Below, piece by piece: positions 33,780 through 43,091 of a stretch of 64,000 bases of DNA (position 1 is the stretch's first letter; each line of letters starts with the position of its first letter). Source of the DNA: CAYZJV01 sp964473245 (GTDB lineage Bacteria; Spirochaetota; Spirochaetia; Sphaerochaetales; Sphaerochaetaceae); NCBI GenBank assembly GCA_964473245.1, contig CAYYOL010000006.1, positions 1 through 64,000 on the forward strand, written 5' to 3'. Made by a program: the position numbers and the translations under genes. Below the pieces are notes generated by a model that made no database searches, was not told the origin of the DNA, and saw only the letters and a list, made by a program, of their open reading frames with translations.

Positions 33780-34334
33780 TCACTCGTTTGGCGCCTGGTC
33801 TCCCATTGGCTGAATCCCCTTCACGCGAAGGTCGACTTCATATCCTCGCGAATCCAGGTACTTGAGAATCTCTTCCAGTGGATAGTTATCGAGCACCTGT
33901 GAAGCTGCAAGCCCTTCAGTCGCTCGAACCTGGACCACAGCACCCTCAGTGGGGACCACACGGGGAATGAGTCCGTCGCTCTCCGGATGCGGAGTTGGCG
34001 AGAGTACAAGCGCTCCTACAAGCACAACAATGAATGCCGCGGCTGCCATGAGCAGCGTCGGTGTCTTTACCCGAAAGTCTCTATGGAGAAAACCAACCGA
34101 GTTCTTCTTCTCCATATAATTTTTCTCTATAAATTGAAGTACCTTATCTCTCCGGGGGGCAATCTCTTGCTCCTCAAGTCTCGATTCGGATACCACCTTG
34201 TGCAGTGTACGTAGCTGCTCGAACCGCCTCTTGCACGCTGCACAATAGTTCAGGTGCTCCTCCACTTGGGTTTTCCACGGCTCTGAGAGCTCACCATCCA
34301 GATAAGTGTTGAGAATCTGGTCGTCAAGACACAT
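33780..34334 (-). CDS. Zinc-finger anti-sigma factor
   Basis: 184 residues. N-terminal anti-sigma zinc finger (ZAS) with His and CxxC in HLNYCAACKRRF (about 28-39), a single membrane segment at about 94-112 (LLMAAAAFIVVLVGALVL), and an acidic periplasmic tail of about 70 residues. It should hold the ECF sigma factor encoded just upstream at the membrane until a signal arrives. Its ATG lies 11 bases inside the sigma gene with GGGAGG ahead, so the pair is co-translated. The periplasmic tail has no recognised sensor domain. Confidence 0.88.
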   Translation of the reverse strand: MCLDDQILNTYLDGELSEPWKTQVEEHLNYCAACKRRFEQLRTLHKVVSESRLEEQEIAPRRDKVLQFIEKNYMEKKNSVGFLHRDFRVKTPTLLMAAAAFIVVLVGALVLSPTPHPESDGLIPRVVPTEGAVVQVRATEGLAASQVLDNYPLEEILKYLDSRGYEVDLRVKGIQPMGDQAPNE

Positions 34335-34851
34335 GCATTTCCTCCCGGTCGAGCATCGATTCCATAATCTTACGGGCTCGATGGACCCTGACCTTAACAT
34401 TGCTCTCGGAAATATGGAGAATTCCAGCAATCTGCTTGTAATTCAAATCGGCGTACTCCTTGAGCACCAGTACCGATTTCAGCTTCTCCGGCAACTTCTC
34501 CACAGCTTCTCGAACTAACGTCCTCGTCTCGGAATCCATCAGGGCGTCCTCTCCGTTCTGCACAGGTACCTTTGGTGCTTTCTTGATCTTGTCCACCATG
34601 GCCTGCTCTCTCGATTTCCGCTTCACCACGTTGATCGCCAAATTTTTAGTTACACGAATCAACCAGTACTTAGCTTCATCCACAGAACGAAAATCGATGT
34701 TCTTCTCGTAGAACCTGATGAACGCCTCTTGGCAAATATCCTCGGAGACATCCATGTTGTAGGTGACATGATACGCAACGCGCATCACCACCGGGAACAC
34801 CTCCTCATATACAAGCCTGAACGATTCATTCTCGCTGCTCTTTATTTCCAT
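34324..34851 (-). CDS. ECF-family RNA polymerase sigma factor
   Basis: 175 residues: region 2 (DVSEDICQEAFIRFYEK, AKYWLIRVTKNLAINVVKRK) and region 4 (LPEKLKSVLVLKEYADLNYKQIA followed by a helix-turn-helix with SESNVKVRVHRARK). It transcribes a stress or envelope regulon once freed from the anti-sigma factor. The ATG has no Shine-Dalgarno. A TGTAACC sequence about 30 bases upstream resembles a -35 of ECF promoters, so autoregulation is possible but weakly supported. Confidence 0.9.
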   Translation of the reverse strand: MEIKSSENESFRLVYEEVFPVVMRVAYHVTYNMDVSEDICQEAFIRFYEKNIDFRSVDEAKYWLIRVTKNLAINVVKRKSREQAMVDKIKKAPKVPVQNGEDALMDSETRTLVREAVEKLPEKLKSVLVLKEYADLNYKQIAGILHISESNVKVRVHRARKIMESMLDREEMHVS

Positions 34852-34879
34852 ACACTTAACAACTCATCTGTGGTCTTGG

Positions 34880-36295
34880 TTACACATTTTTGGAGACAAC
34901 CGTACCATTGCTTGTATCGGTGAGCCTGTAACCAGCTTGTTCCACTATAGCACGCAACTCGTCTGCACGGTGATAATTCTTCTCCCTCTTTGCCTCTATT
35001 CTCTCGTCCACCAGTTGTTGAATCTCAGCAGGGATTGAAACCGGCTCCTCTTTCGGCACCTCCACCGAAGCTAGTGAGAGCCCAAGGATCTCATCCATTC
35101 GATACAGGCAAAGCAGTTTCTCGTCTGCTGGGATTGCAGAGTCCTTCAGCAGGTCCCACAACGTGGCTAACCCGCGTGGAGCATTCAGGTCGTTACCCAG
35201 ATGCTCGGCGAACATGGTGAGATAGCTCTGCGCAGCCTCGGAAAGCGTTTCAGCAGGGTGCTGCGCCTCACCAAGCAGCCGCTGAATCTGCCGTATCAGA
35301 TTCCTCCGAGCACTCTTTGCCGACTCCATGGACTTCCACGAGAACACCAGTTGACTTCTGTAGTGACCACCGAGACAGAAGTAGCGATAGTCCAAAGCAT
35401 CGAACCCCTCACTTTTCAGAACAGAAAGCGTGAGGAACTCCCCCTTCGACTTCGACATCTTCCCTGTTTCATTGATTAGAAACTCGCCATGAATCCAGTA
35501 ACGGACCCACTGCTTTCCTGTCGCCGCTTCGCTTTGAGCGATCTCGTTCGTATGATGTACCGGAATATGATCGATTCCTCCACAGTGAATATCGAATGAC
35601 TCACCTAGATACTTCATGCTCATAGCAGAACACTCGATATGCCACCCTGGATACCCCTTTCCCCAAGGTGAATCCCACAGCATGACCTGATTCTCGAATT
35701 TGCTCTTCGTGAACCAGAGAACGAAATCTTTCGGATTGCGCTTGTTCCGATCCACGTCTATTCGTGCACCGCTTTGCAGCTCATCGAGGTTCAGACGAGC
35801 CAGCTCTCCGTATCTGCTGAAGGTATCGATACTGAAATAGACATTCCCACCGGCAACGTAGGTATGTCCCTTCTCTTCCAACCGTTTGATCAGAGCAATC
35901 ATATCCCCGATATGCTCGGTTGCTCGACACGCTATATGGGGTCTCAGAATATTGAGTTCGTCGGTATCGGCAAAGAACGCATCGGTATACAATCGAGCGA
36001 TCTCGTAGACATCGCGCCCACTCTCCTTGGACGATTTGACCATCTTGTCTTCGCCGTCGTCTCCATCATCGGTGAGGTGCCCTACATCGGTGACATTCAT
36101 GACATGCTTCACGTCGAATCCAGAGAACTCAAAGGTTCTTCTGAGTAGATCCTCGAATACATAGGTCCTCAGATTCCCGATATGAGCGTAGTTATATACG
36201 GTAGGTCCGCAGCAGTACATCCGCACCAGATTTCTCTCAAGGGGCTCGAATGTTTCCACGGTTCTAGAGAGAGTGTTGTGCAGAGAAATTCTCAT
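34880..36295 (-). CDS. cysS: Cysteinyl-tRNA synthetase
   Basis: 471-residue class Ia synthetase. Zinc-ligand and HIGH-type segment MYCCGPTVYNYAHIGN near residue 28, zinc-site WHIECSAMSMKYLG, HHTNEIAQSEA and KMSKSKGEF. The C-terminal helical domain is complete. AGGAG stands 6 bases before the ATG. The ECF sigma gene starts 28 bases downstream and may be partly read from the same transcript. Confidence 0.97.
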   Translation of the reverse strand: MRISLHNTLSRTVETFEPLERNLVRMYCCGPTVYNYAHIGNLRTYVFEDLLRRTFEFSGFDVKHVMNVTDVGHLTDDGDDGEDKMVKSSKESGRDVYEIARLYTDAFFADTDELNILRPHIACRATEHIGDMIALIKRLEEKGHTYVAGGNVYFSIDTFSRYGELARLNLDELQSGARIDVDRNKRNPKDFVLWFTKSKFENQVMLWDSPWGKGYPGWHIECSAMSMKYLGESFDIHCGGIDHIPVHHTNEIAQSEAATGKQWVRYWIHGEFLINETGKMSKSKGEFLTLSVLKSEGFDALDYRYFCLGGHYRSQLVFSWKSMESAKSARRNLIRQIQRLLGEAQHPAETLSEAAQSYLTMFAEHLGNDLNAPRGLATLWDLLKDSAIPADEKLLCLYRMDEILGLSLASVEVPKEEPVSIPAEIQQLVDERIEAKREKNYHRADELRAIVEQAGYRLTDTSNGTVVSKNV

Positions 36296-36332
36296 CGGCT
36301 ACTCCTATCACAGGCGTCTTCCAAAGGTGGCA

Positions 36333-36361
36333 TTGTATGCCAAAGGGAAATGGGATAGTAT
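36333..36361 (+). promoter_or_regulatory. murB promoter, leaderless arrangement
   Basis: -35 TTGTAT (36333-36338), 17-base spacer, -10 TAGTAT (36356-36361). The expected transcription start, 7 bases after the -10, falls on the GTG start codon of murB. Confidence 0.6.
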
Positions 36362-36367
36362 ACCCGT

Positions 36368-37288
36368 GTGGATACCACAATACGTAATGCAGATGAAAAA
36401 ATCAATATCGATGACCTGATTCATGAGCGTGTGGCGCTTGCCCCACTCTCTACCTACGGCACTGGAGGAGAGGCGGATTATCTTGTCGTACCGGCAAACC
36501 TTGCTCAACTTCGTGCTGCCCTGAGCTGGGCAAAACAGAGAGATATTCCCATCACAGTTCTCGGAGGAGGATCGAACGTTCTCATTGCCGACGATGGTGT
36601 GGAAGGACTGGTGATCGCCACCACCGGGCTCACAAGCTACCATGTACGTGGTTGTATATTCTGTACAGAAAGCGGCCTGTCACTCGATACTGCGATCAAT
36701 GTGGCAATCGAGTGTTCGTTAAGCGGTCTTGAGCCTCTGGGAGGACTTCCAGGTACGGTGGGGGGCGCCATCTGGGGAAATGCAGCCGCAGGCGGTCTCT
36801 GGATCTCGGAGCTTATCGAGTGGGTCGACTATATCGACTACGATGGCAATCTGTTCCGTTTTCAGGGCATGGATGGCGGGTTCAGCTACAAGAGTTCACC
36901 TTTCAAGAAAATGCACGTAGTCATACATGAGATCGCATTCAGATTGATTCCTAACAAGAACACCAGCGAAGCTCGACTGAAGAAGGAACAGAGTCGTACT
37001 GAGCGGATGGAGACTGGACAGTTCGACTTCCCCTCGGCAGGTTGCATGTTCAAGAACCCACGAGGAATCAGCGCTGGAAAACTCATAGATGAGGCTGGCA
37101 TGAAAGGTCACTCGTTCGGGGGAGCTCGGGTGAGCGAGCATCATGCAAACTTCATTGTCAACTACAACCACAGGGCAACCAGTAACGAGATCATGGAGTT
37201 GAGCAAGGTCGTACAGCATGAAATTGAAAAGAGCCGGAATATCCGACTTGAACGGGAAGTGATACTCATAGGTCGATGGAATAGGTAA
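36368..37288 (+). CDS. murB: UDP-N-acetylenolpyruvoylglucosamine reductase
   Basis: 306-residue type II MurB. FAD-binding motif VLGGGSNVLIADDGVEG (about 62-78), GLEPLGGLPGTVGGAIWGNA with the catalytic region, a Ser-Ala-Gly-Cys-Met stretch (FPSAGCMFKNPRG), and SEHHANFIVN with the C-terminal acid/base region. It reduces enolpyruvyl-UDP-GlcNAc to UDP-MurNAc in the cytoplasm. The frame opens with GTG and no Shine-Dalgarno. Its 3' end overlaps the convergent downstream gene by 23 bases. Confidence 0.95.
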   Translation: MDTTIRNADEKINIDDLIHERVALAPLSTYGTGGEADYLVVPANLAQLRAALSWAKQRDIPITVLGGGSNVLIADDGVEGLVIATTGLTSYHVRGCIFCTESGLSLDTAINVAIECSLSGLEPLGGLPGTVGGAIWGNAAAGGLWISELIEWVDYIDYDGNLFRFQGMDGGFSYKSSPFKKMHVVIHEIAFRLIPNKNTSEARLKKEQSRTERMETGQFDFPSAGCMFKNPRGISAGKLIDEAGMKGHSFGGARVSEHHANFIVNYNHRATSNEIMELSKVVQHEIEKSRNIRLEREVILIGRWNR

Positions 37289-38645
37289 CACGCACTTCTC
37301 CCTCGGGCGTCAACTCACACACCAGATTCCCTGTGTCGACAGGAACAGTGAATTTGAGCGATACAGAGAGGGATCTATCACCTATACCAAGCGATACAGC
37401 CACCTCCGATCGGGAACCTCCGTGTGTTTCAGGAAGATGCATCTGCAGGTGTACAGACCAGATCGGGTCGTTTGTCCACCGAACCTCTGGCCGTACCGAT
37501 AGATCTACACTCTGTACAGATAGTGACACGGGAATCGCAGCGGTAACGGTCTCTCCTTGAGAACCTGTCCGATTCCACCGTCGCTCAAGCGTTGCCCGCA
37601 ATCCAATGGCAATCACCTCGGAAAATTCAAACTCGAATCTCCCTCTGAATCGGAGTATACGCCGTTGACTCTCACCAGCGAAAGCCGTCGGTCTCCACCA
37701 GGTATCGGTACAGGAGATCTCTGCCAAGTGGTCCGCTTTTCTCCACGATGCAAGCAGATACTCCCGTTTCAACGGAGCATCTCGTGTTGAAAATGCAGAA
37801 GTTCCAACACCTCCACTCCAAATCGGAAGCAGTGATCGACTATAGTGTAGCAGTAGATCGTTCCAGATCAGCTCAATCTCGGCTAGTACTGAGAGCCCAG
37901 TTCCTAGCGCAGCATCGTATGCATGGCGTAGGAGAAACTGTGTGCTCATATAGAGAGAAGAAACCAATTCGATCGCTTTTCCACTCCAAGAGATGGCTGA
38001 TACCACACCGCGTTGAATTGCACGTGCACCATAGGGGTGAATCGATTCGAGGTAGGAACGTCGACCACCTCGAATTGCAAGGCCTCCCAACCGAAGCACT
38101 CCGGAGAGCGTAGGCACTTCTGTCCAGAGACCGACACCGTGGCCGTATGACGACCGTTGTGAGTGTATACCATAGATATGAACCCAGATCTCCTCTGCAT
38201 CTTCAGCTACGACTATCGGTAGCGAAAGCCCCAGAGAAGCCGGTTCCCTCGGCGCTAGATGGACAGATTTTACCTTTGGAGGTCCAGTTGGCAGTCTGTT
38301 CGTCTTCGACGGTAACGAGAGCTGCAGAGCCGATGCAGACAGCATGGAAAAGCGATGATCGTTGAGCATGTTGCCGAGTCGAATGTACACCGGATCGATA
38401 CATGTCTCCACAGCGATGTATGGTTCCATGATCACCTGTGCAAGCATGAAATCCTCGTATGAGATACTTGAGTCCACTCGCCAATCGAGTCGAGATGAGC
38501 ATGGAAAGTCAAAGTACGTTGAACCGTACATCGAGAGATCCCACGCATCTTCGGTCGCTATACTGGTGAGCTTGCCATTCGCCGAACAGAGTAGCATACA
38601 CGAAAACCAGAGGAGTACCACCATGACAAAGAGTCGTTGTCTCAT
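37266..38645 (-). CDS. Unknown secreted protein, possible outer-membrane beta-barrel
   Basis: 459 residues, no family recognised. A signal peptide is clear (RQRLFVMVVLLWFSCMLLCSANG; a Cys at about 16-20 could make it a lipoprotein but the context is poor). The rest alternates hydrophobic and polar residues in many short strands with aromatic ends (for example RFRGRFEFEFSEVIAIGLRA and VSLGIGDRSLSVSLKFTV), as in outer-membrane barrels; the last residues (VRVTYSIDL) do not end in the usual Phe. Monocistronic, no Shine-Dalgarno before the ATG, and it overlaps the 3' end of convergent murB by 23 bases. Confidence 0.7.
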   Translation of the reverse strand: MRQRLFVMVVLLWFSCMLLCSANGKLTSIATEDAWDLSMYGSTYFDFPCSSRLDWRVDSSISYEDFMLAQVIMEPYIAVETCIDPVYIRLGNMLNDHRFSMLSASALQLSLPSKTNRLPTGPPKVKSVHLAPREPASLGLSLPIVVAEDAEEIWVHIYGIHSQRSSYGHGVGLWTEVPTLSGVLRLGGLAIRGGRRSYLESIHPYGARAIQRGVVSAISWSGKAIELVSSLYMSTQFLLRHAYDAALGTGLSVLAEIELIWNDLLLHYSRSLLPIWSGGVGTSAFSTRDAPLKREYLLASWRKADHLAEISCTDTWWRPTAFAGESQRRILRFRGRFEFEFSEVIAIGLRATLERRWNRTGSQGETVTAAIPVSLSVQSVDLSVRPEVRWTNDPIWSVHLQMHLPETHGGSRSEVAVSLGIGDRSLSVSLKFTVPVDTGNLVCELTPEGEVRVTYSIDL

Positions 38646-38686
38646 GATAAACTAACTGCGATTGGTCACATGTTGCTTCTCTTCCA

Positions 38687-38715
38687 TTGATTTTTTAGCT
38701 CTGGCATGGCAGAAT
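38687..38715 (+). promoter_or_regulatory. Candidate ackA promoter
   Basis: -35 TTGATT (38687-38692), 17-base spacer, -10 CAGAAT (38710-38715), giving a leader of about 50 bases with GGAGG before the ATG. Confidence 0.45.
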
Positions 38716-38769
38716 GACTTCCGGCTGTTTATAGAAAAAAATAATGCTAAGCACTAGATGGAGGTCGAA

Positions 38770-40104
38770 ATGGTGATACTCACATTGAATTGTGGAAGCT
38801 CTTCCGCAAAGTATCAGGTGTATGATTGGAACAATAAAGCGGTACTCGCTGTCGGCGTGGTTGAACGTATTGGACTCGAGTATTCGATAATAGAGCATAA
38901 AACCACAAAGAATGGTGAATTCACCGAGAAAGTCTCCTGTCCTACGCACAAAGAGGCGATTGAGCTGATCATCAAGATGTTACTCGACCCCTTGCATGGT
39001 GTCATCTCCAATGTGCAGGAGATCAGTGCAGTGGGACACCGGGTTCTCCATGGAGGTGAGCGTTTCAAGCAGTCTGTGCTGGTAGATGATGATGTGCTTG
39101 CCCACCTCAAGGAGTTGATTCCACTTGGACCGCTCCACATGCCACCGAACATTATGGGAATCGAAGCGGCAAGAAAAGTCATGCCCGAGATTCCGCACGC
39201 AATCGTCATGGATACCGCATGGCACCAGACCATGCCAGCAGCGGCTTTCATGTACGCTGTTCCGCACGAGTGGTACACGACCTACAACGTACGTCGGTAC
39301 GGATTCCACGGAACAAGCTATGTCTATACTGCAAAACGTGCAGCAGTTCTGCTCGGAAAGGATCCCAAGGATACCAATCTTATCATCTGTCATATCGGCA
39401 ATGGCGCATCGATCTCGGCCGTGAAAAATGGCGTGTGTGTAGATACGACCATGGGACTCACGCCGCTGGAAGGACTGGTCATGGGAACTCGCTCAGGCGA
39501 TCTCGACCCTGCCATCCTCCCTTTCATGATGAATAGAACAGGCATGTCCGCAAAAGAGATGGACAGCGTGCTGAACAAGAAAAGTGGCCTCGTGGGTATC
39601 TGCGGAATGAGTGACCGTCGGGATGTTCGCGATGCAGCGGCTGAAGGTAATGAGAGAGCTGAACTTGCGATCCAGATGGAGTGCCACAGACTGAAAAAGT
39701 ACATTGGAGCCTATGCAGCCCTTCTCGGTAGAGTAGATGCACTGATCTACACTGCAGGTGTGGGAGAGATGGCTCCACATATTCGTGAACGGGCTACGAA
39801 GGATCTTGATATTCTCGGCATTAAAATCGATCTGGAGAAGAACCGGATCGCGCAGTGCAGAAACGCAGAACTCGATATCAGTACCGATGACTCTCCAAGC
39901 AGAATCTACGTGATTCCAACCGATGAGGAGTTGGTCATGACCGAAGACGCGTATGCACTCATGAACGGAACCTACGATGTCCATATGAACTTCACCTACT
40001 CATTCCAGCATAAAGAGTATGTGAACAAGGCCCGTGAAGCAGGATTGAAAGAGGACTTGAAGAAGCGCCCTGAACTGAAGAAACTTCTGGCACTTCCTAA
40101 GTAA
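38770..40104 (+). CDS. ackA: Acetate kinase
   Basis: 444-residue acetokinase. N-terminal LTLNCGSSSAKYQV, GHRVLHGGE, PHAIVMDTAWHQTMP, RRYGFHGTSY, CHIGNGASISAVKNG and DTTMGLTPLEGLVMGTRSGDLDP are all present. It makes ATP from acetyl phosphate, the main energy step of fermenting spirochaetes. Longer than E. coli AckA (400) through a C-terminal extension of about 40 Lys/Glu-rich residues. The second ATG, with GGAGG 5 bases ahead, was chosen. No pta is adjacent. Confidence 0.97.
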   Translation: MVILTLNCGSSSAKYQVYDWNNKAVLAVGVVERIGLEYSIIEHKTTKNGEFTEKVSCPTHKEAIELIIKMLLDPLHGVISNVQEISAVGHRVLHGGERFKQSVLVDDDVLAHLKELIPLGPLHMPPNIMGIEAARKVMPEIPHAIVMDTAWHQTMPAAAFMYAVPHEWYTTYNVRRYGFHGTSYVYTAKRAAVLLGKDPKDTNLIICHIGNGASISAVKNGVCVDTTMGLTPLEGLVMGTRSGDLDPAILPFMMNRTGMSAKEMDSVLNKKSGLVGICGMSDRRDVRDAAAEGNERAELAIQMECHRLKKYIGAYAALLGRVDALIYTAGVGEMAPHIRERATKDLDILGIKIDLEKNRIAQCRNAELDISTDDSPSRIYVIPTDEELVMTEDAYALMNGTYDVHMNFTYSFQHKEYVNKAREAGLKEDLKKRPELKKLLALPK

Positions 40105-40125
40105 GTATCTGCACTACCTGAGAAA

Positions 40126-40160
40126 GAGGGCTCTCGACGCTTGGTCGAAAGCCCTTTTTT
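40126..40160 (+). terminator. Intrinsic terminator after ackA
   Basis: Stem GGGCT-TCGAC / GTCGA-AGCCC with small mismatches and a GCTT-type loop, followed by six T on the plus strand. It separates ackA from the convergent cytidylate-kinase-like gene and may partly serve both. Confidence 0.85.
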
Positions 40161-40165
40161 CTGCC

Positions 40166-40801
40166 CTATTCGGTCTCCAGAGACTCTTTCTTCAATACAG
40201 CCTCCTTCAGGATCTCCGCTGTCCCCTGAATACCGAGCAGCGTGGAATTGATCGTGATATCGTAGAACATGGCATTCCCCCAGGTTCCGGCAGCATAGTA
40301 GTCGTGATATTTCTTCCGCTCCTTATCGTACTTGGAGATATGTGAGAGAGCCTCTTTGACCTCAATTTCCTCATACCGGGCGATACGCTTTGCTCGAGCC
40401 TCCTCTGGGGCGTGAATGAACACCGATAGGTGGTGTGGGTGCTCTTTGAGAATATAGTCTGAACATCTTCCTACGATTACGCACGGCCCCTCATCTGCAA
40501 GTTGTCGAATGATCTCGTACTGAGTGAGAAACAGCGTATCGCTGAGCGGCATGTTGTATACAGCAGTAGAGGCATGACCGAGGGTGGGTATGCTGGAGGG
40601 GATCGTGTAGAGGAACCTGCTTGCAGCTTTCTCGTCTAGATTCTCCAAGACCTGCTTGCTCATACCACTCTTCTCAGCCGCCATGGAGATGAGCTGACTG
40701 TCGTAGAATGGAACTTCGCAGGCATCGGCAAGTAGCCTTCCGATTTCTCGGCCGCCAGAGCCAAACTGTCTACTGATTGATATAACGGTGTGTATTCCCA
40801 T
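40166..40801 (-). CDS. Cytidylate kinase-like family protein
   Basis: 211 residues. P-loop near the start in SRQFGSGGREIGR, as in the 'cytidylate kinase-2' family, with VIVGRCSDYIL and FIHAPEEARAKRIARYE further on. Members are nucleoside or unknown-substrate kinases distinct from classical Cmk (which has GPDGSGKST-type loops), so the substrate is uncertain. Start chosen at the ATG with GGAGG 7 bases upstream. It ends a co-directional run that starts at 47080. Confidence 0.82.
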   Translation of the reverse strand: MGIHTVISISRQFGSGGREIGRLLADACEVPFYDSQLISMAAEKSGMSKQVLENLDEKAASRFLYTIPSSIPTLGHASTAVYNMPLSDTLFLTQYEIIRQLADEGPCVIVGRCSDYILKEHPHHLSVFIHAPEEARAKRIARYEEIEVKEALSHISKYDKERKKYHDYYAAGTWGNAMFYDITINSTLLGIQGTAEILKEAVLKKESLETE

Positions 40802-40977
40802 TCCGTATCCTCCTCGCTTCTGCGGCTTCATTGTATCGTGTTCACGTCGGAGAAGAAAGAGGAAAATGCAAGAGACCACTTGTACAGAGCAAAATTCGCC
40901 TCGGAAGGTGCAGGGAGACCACACACATCCTGTAAGAGAGTATAGATGGAGCGTAGCACTGCAGATACTGCCTCAGA

Positions 40978-42519
40978 TCAGTCGTCGTGCAGATTCGCTG
41001 TAGGGAATTTCGGTTCGCTGGTCGTGTGCAACCCCAACTTCCTCAAGCCGTTCGAATCACCGACAGAGGGGAGATGGGTCAAGTGAACCTCACACCCACG
41101 GAGCAATGGGAGCTTCTCCAGTGCGAATTGTGCAGAGGGGTTCACCGGGGCACTCATGGCGAGACAGATCAGCGTCTCATCGAGATCGAGACTCACTCGC
41201 CTGCCACTTAACACATCCCGTTTCAACAGTCTGATCGATTCGATCGTCTGCTTGGGAATGAGATCGATAGCTTTGGGTATCCCCGCCAATTTCTTGGCAG
41301 CATTGAGGACCAATGCAGAAGATGCATGCAGAATCTCGGAATTCGAACCAGTCACAATGGTACCATCTGGTAACTCGATTGCGGCTGCGCAGACGATCTC
41401 GTCTCGCCCCTTACCCTTAGCAACGGCGATCTTCAATGCCTGTTCGGCTGCAGGAACCGGGGAGCGCATGTGCACAGTCAGTCCGAGGGTTTCCATCATG
41501 AGACGGATACGGTTGATAGCCTCCTGAGTTCCCATGCCCCGGGCATAGTCACAGGCTGCAGCAAAGTAACGTCGTATAATCTCTTGACACGCTGCATTGC
41601 GCACAATCTGATCATCGACTATGCCGAACCCTACCCGATTCACCCCCATGTCGGTGGGAGACTTGTAGAATGAAGGCTGATTCGTGATACGCTCGATGAT
41701 CCGTTTTAGTAGGGGAAACGCCTCCATATCCCGAGAATAGTTCACCGCATGTTCGCCATATGCCGAGAGTTGGAAGTGGTCGATCTGATTCACATCGCCG
41801 ATATCGGCTGTTGCCGACTCGTAGGCCACATTCACCGGGTGATCGATAGGAAGGTTCCAAACAGGAAAGGTCTCGAATTTAGCATATCCACTCTTGAGAC
41901 CGTTCCGATAATCGTGATACAGCTGACTGAGACAGGTGGCAAGTTTTCCACTCCCTGGTCCCGGCGCGGTAACAATAACCACGGGATGCTCAGTCTCTAT
42001 GTAGGGGTTCGCTCCATATCCTTCATCACTGACAATCGTATCGATGTCGGATGGATACCCATCGGTCGCCTTATGCGTATAGACCTTGATCTGGCGTCTC
42101 GTGAGCCTATTCATGAACTGGACTGCTGCCGGTTGCCCATTGAACCGCGTTATCACCACACTGGTCACCTTGAGATTCCAGTCTGCAAAATCGTCGATCA
42201 TCTTGAAGACGTCGGTATCGTAGGTGATGCCGAAATCACTTCGGATCTTCCTTCTCTCGATATCGTCGGCATAAATGCACACAATCACATCTATCTTGTC
42301 CTTAAGCGACTGGAACACCCGCATCTTCACATTCGGATCGAAGCCGGGAAGTACACGTGAGGCATGATAATCGTACAGGAGTTTCCCCCCACACTCAAGG
42401 TAGAGCTTTCCTTCGCATGACTCGAGACGCTGCAAGATTGCCTGTGTCTGTTCCCTAAGATACTTTTCGTTGTCGAACCCCACGTGCTTCATAGTATCGA
42501 TGATCTCCCCTTTCGACAT
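40978..42519 (-). CDS. DUF1846 (UPF0371) family protein
   Basis: 513 residues covering the whole DUF1846 family. Recognisable parts: GFDNEKYLREQTQAILQRL at the N-terminus, FNGQPAAVQFMNRL, and APGPGSGKLATCLSQLYHD around residue 190, a P-loop-like loop. Function is unknown in general. The ATG at 42519 has little Shine-Dalgarno; the ATG at 42492 (MKHVGFDN) better fits family N-termini and has GGGGAG 12 bases ahead, so the true start may be there. It follows the DJ-1 gene by 11 bases. Confidence 0.88.
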   Translation of the reverse strand: MSKGEIIDTMKHVGFDNEKYLREQTQAILQRLESCEGKLYLECGGKLLYDYHASRVLPGFDPNVKMRVFQSLKDKIDVIVCIYADDIERRKIRSDFGITYDTDVFKMIDDFADWNLKVTSVVITRFNGQPAAVQFMNRLTRRQIKVYTHKATDGYPSDIDTIVSDEGYGANPYIETEHPVVIVTAPGPGSGKLATCLSQLYHDYRNGLKSGYAKFETFPVWNLPIDHPVNVAYESATADIGDVNQIDHFQLSAYGEHAVNYSRDMEAFPLLKRIIERITNQPSFYKSPTDMGVNRVGFGIVDDQIVRNAACQEIIRRYFAAACDYARGMGTQEAINRIRLMMETLGLTVHMRSPVPAAEQALKIAVAKGKGRDEIVCAAAIELPDGTIVTGSNSEILHASSALVLNAAKKLAGIPKAIDLIPKQTIESIRLLKRDVLSGRRVSLDLDETLICLAMSAPVNPSAQFALEKLPLLRGCEVHLTHLPSVGDSNGLRKLGLHTTSEPKFPTANLHDD

Positions 42520-42530
42520 GACTCGCGGTA

Positions 42531-43091
42531 TCAGGTAGTGAACAGAATGGCTTTCGCAACCTTGTCACTCGTCTCTGAATCGGCAAGCTTCTCTATGATG
42601 GCAAGCGAGAATTCCACTGCACACCCTGCAGCTCGAGCAGTGATGATGCTCCCATCGACGCACACTCTCTCAGTTGAAAATGTGAAACCTGGAGTATTCG
42701 ACTCGGCTCCTGGATAACAGACAGCCTTGTGCCCCTCGAGAAGCCCCGCAGGACCGAGCACCACAGCAGGCGCTGCACAGATCGCTGCCAGAACAGCTCC
42801 CTTGTTTACGATCATGAGCATCTTCTCGTTCACTTCCCATGAATTGGCGAGGTTCTTCGATCCCAACCCTCCTCCCGGGAGAATCATGGCATCGTAGTCG
42901 ATACCCGCATCTTCAATTGCAATATCACACTTCACGGTAATCCCGTGAGCACCCGTTATCTCGGTGCCGTCGACTCCAGCCATCACCACAGTGAAACCTG
43001 CACGGCGCAACAAATCGACCGGAGTGAGTGCCTCGACCTCTTCGAAACCCTCTGCGATCGCTATCAGTACCCGCGTTTCTCCTCTCTCCAT
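42531..43091 (-). CDS. DJ-1/PfpI family protein
   Basis: 186 residues, DJ-1/ThiJ/PfpI class I glutamine amidotransferase-like fold. AEGFEEVEALTPVDLLRRAG at the N-terminus, DAMILPGGGLGSKNL, and the nucleophile-elbow Cys in AAICAAPAVVLG. These proteins include deglycases, glyoxalases and chaperones; the specific activity cannot be told. Start at the ATG with GGAGG 7 bases before it; it overlaps the DAHP synthase stop (TGATG). Confidence 0.9.
   Translation of the reverse strand: MERGETRVLIAIAEGFEEVEALTPVDLLRRAGFTVVMAGVDGTEITGAHGITVKCDIAIEDAGIDYDAMILPGGGLGSKNLANSWEVNEKMLMIVNKGAVLAAICAAPAVVLGPAGLLEGHKAVCYPGAESNTPGFTFSTERVCVDGSIITARAAGCAVEFSLAIIEKLADSETSDKVAKAILFTT

Noticed and set aside
33628..33780. 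T-box leader upstream of valS (and also before cysS and asnS)
   Set aside because: No T-box sequence (TGGNACCGCG) or specifier stem, and the leaders are only tens of bases long.
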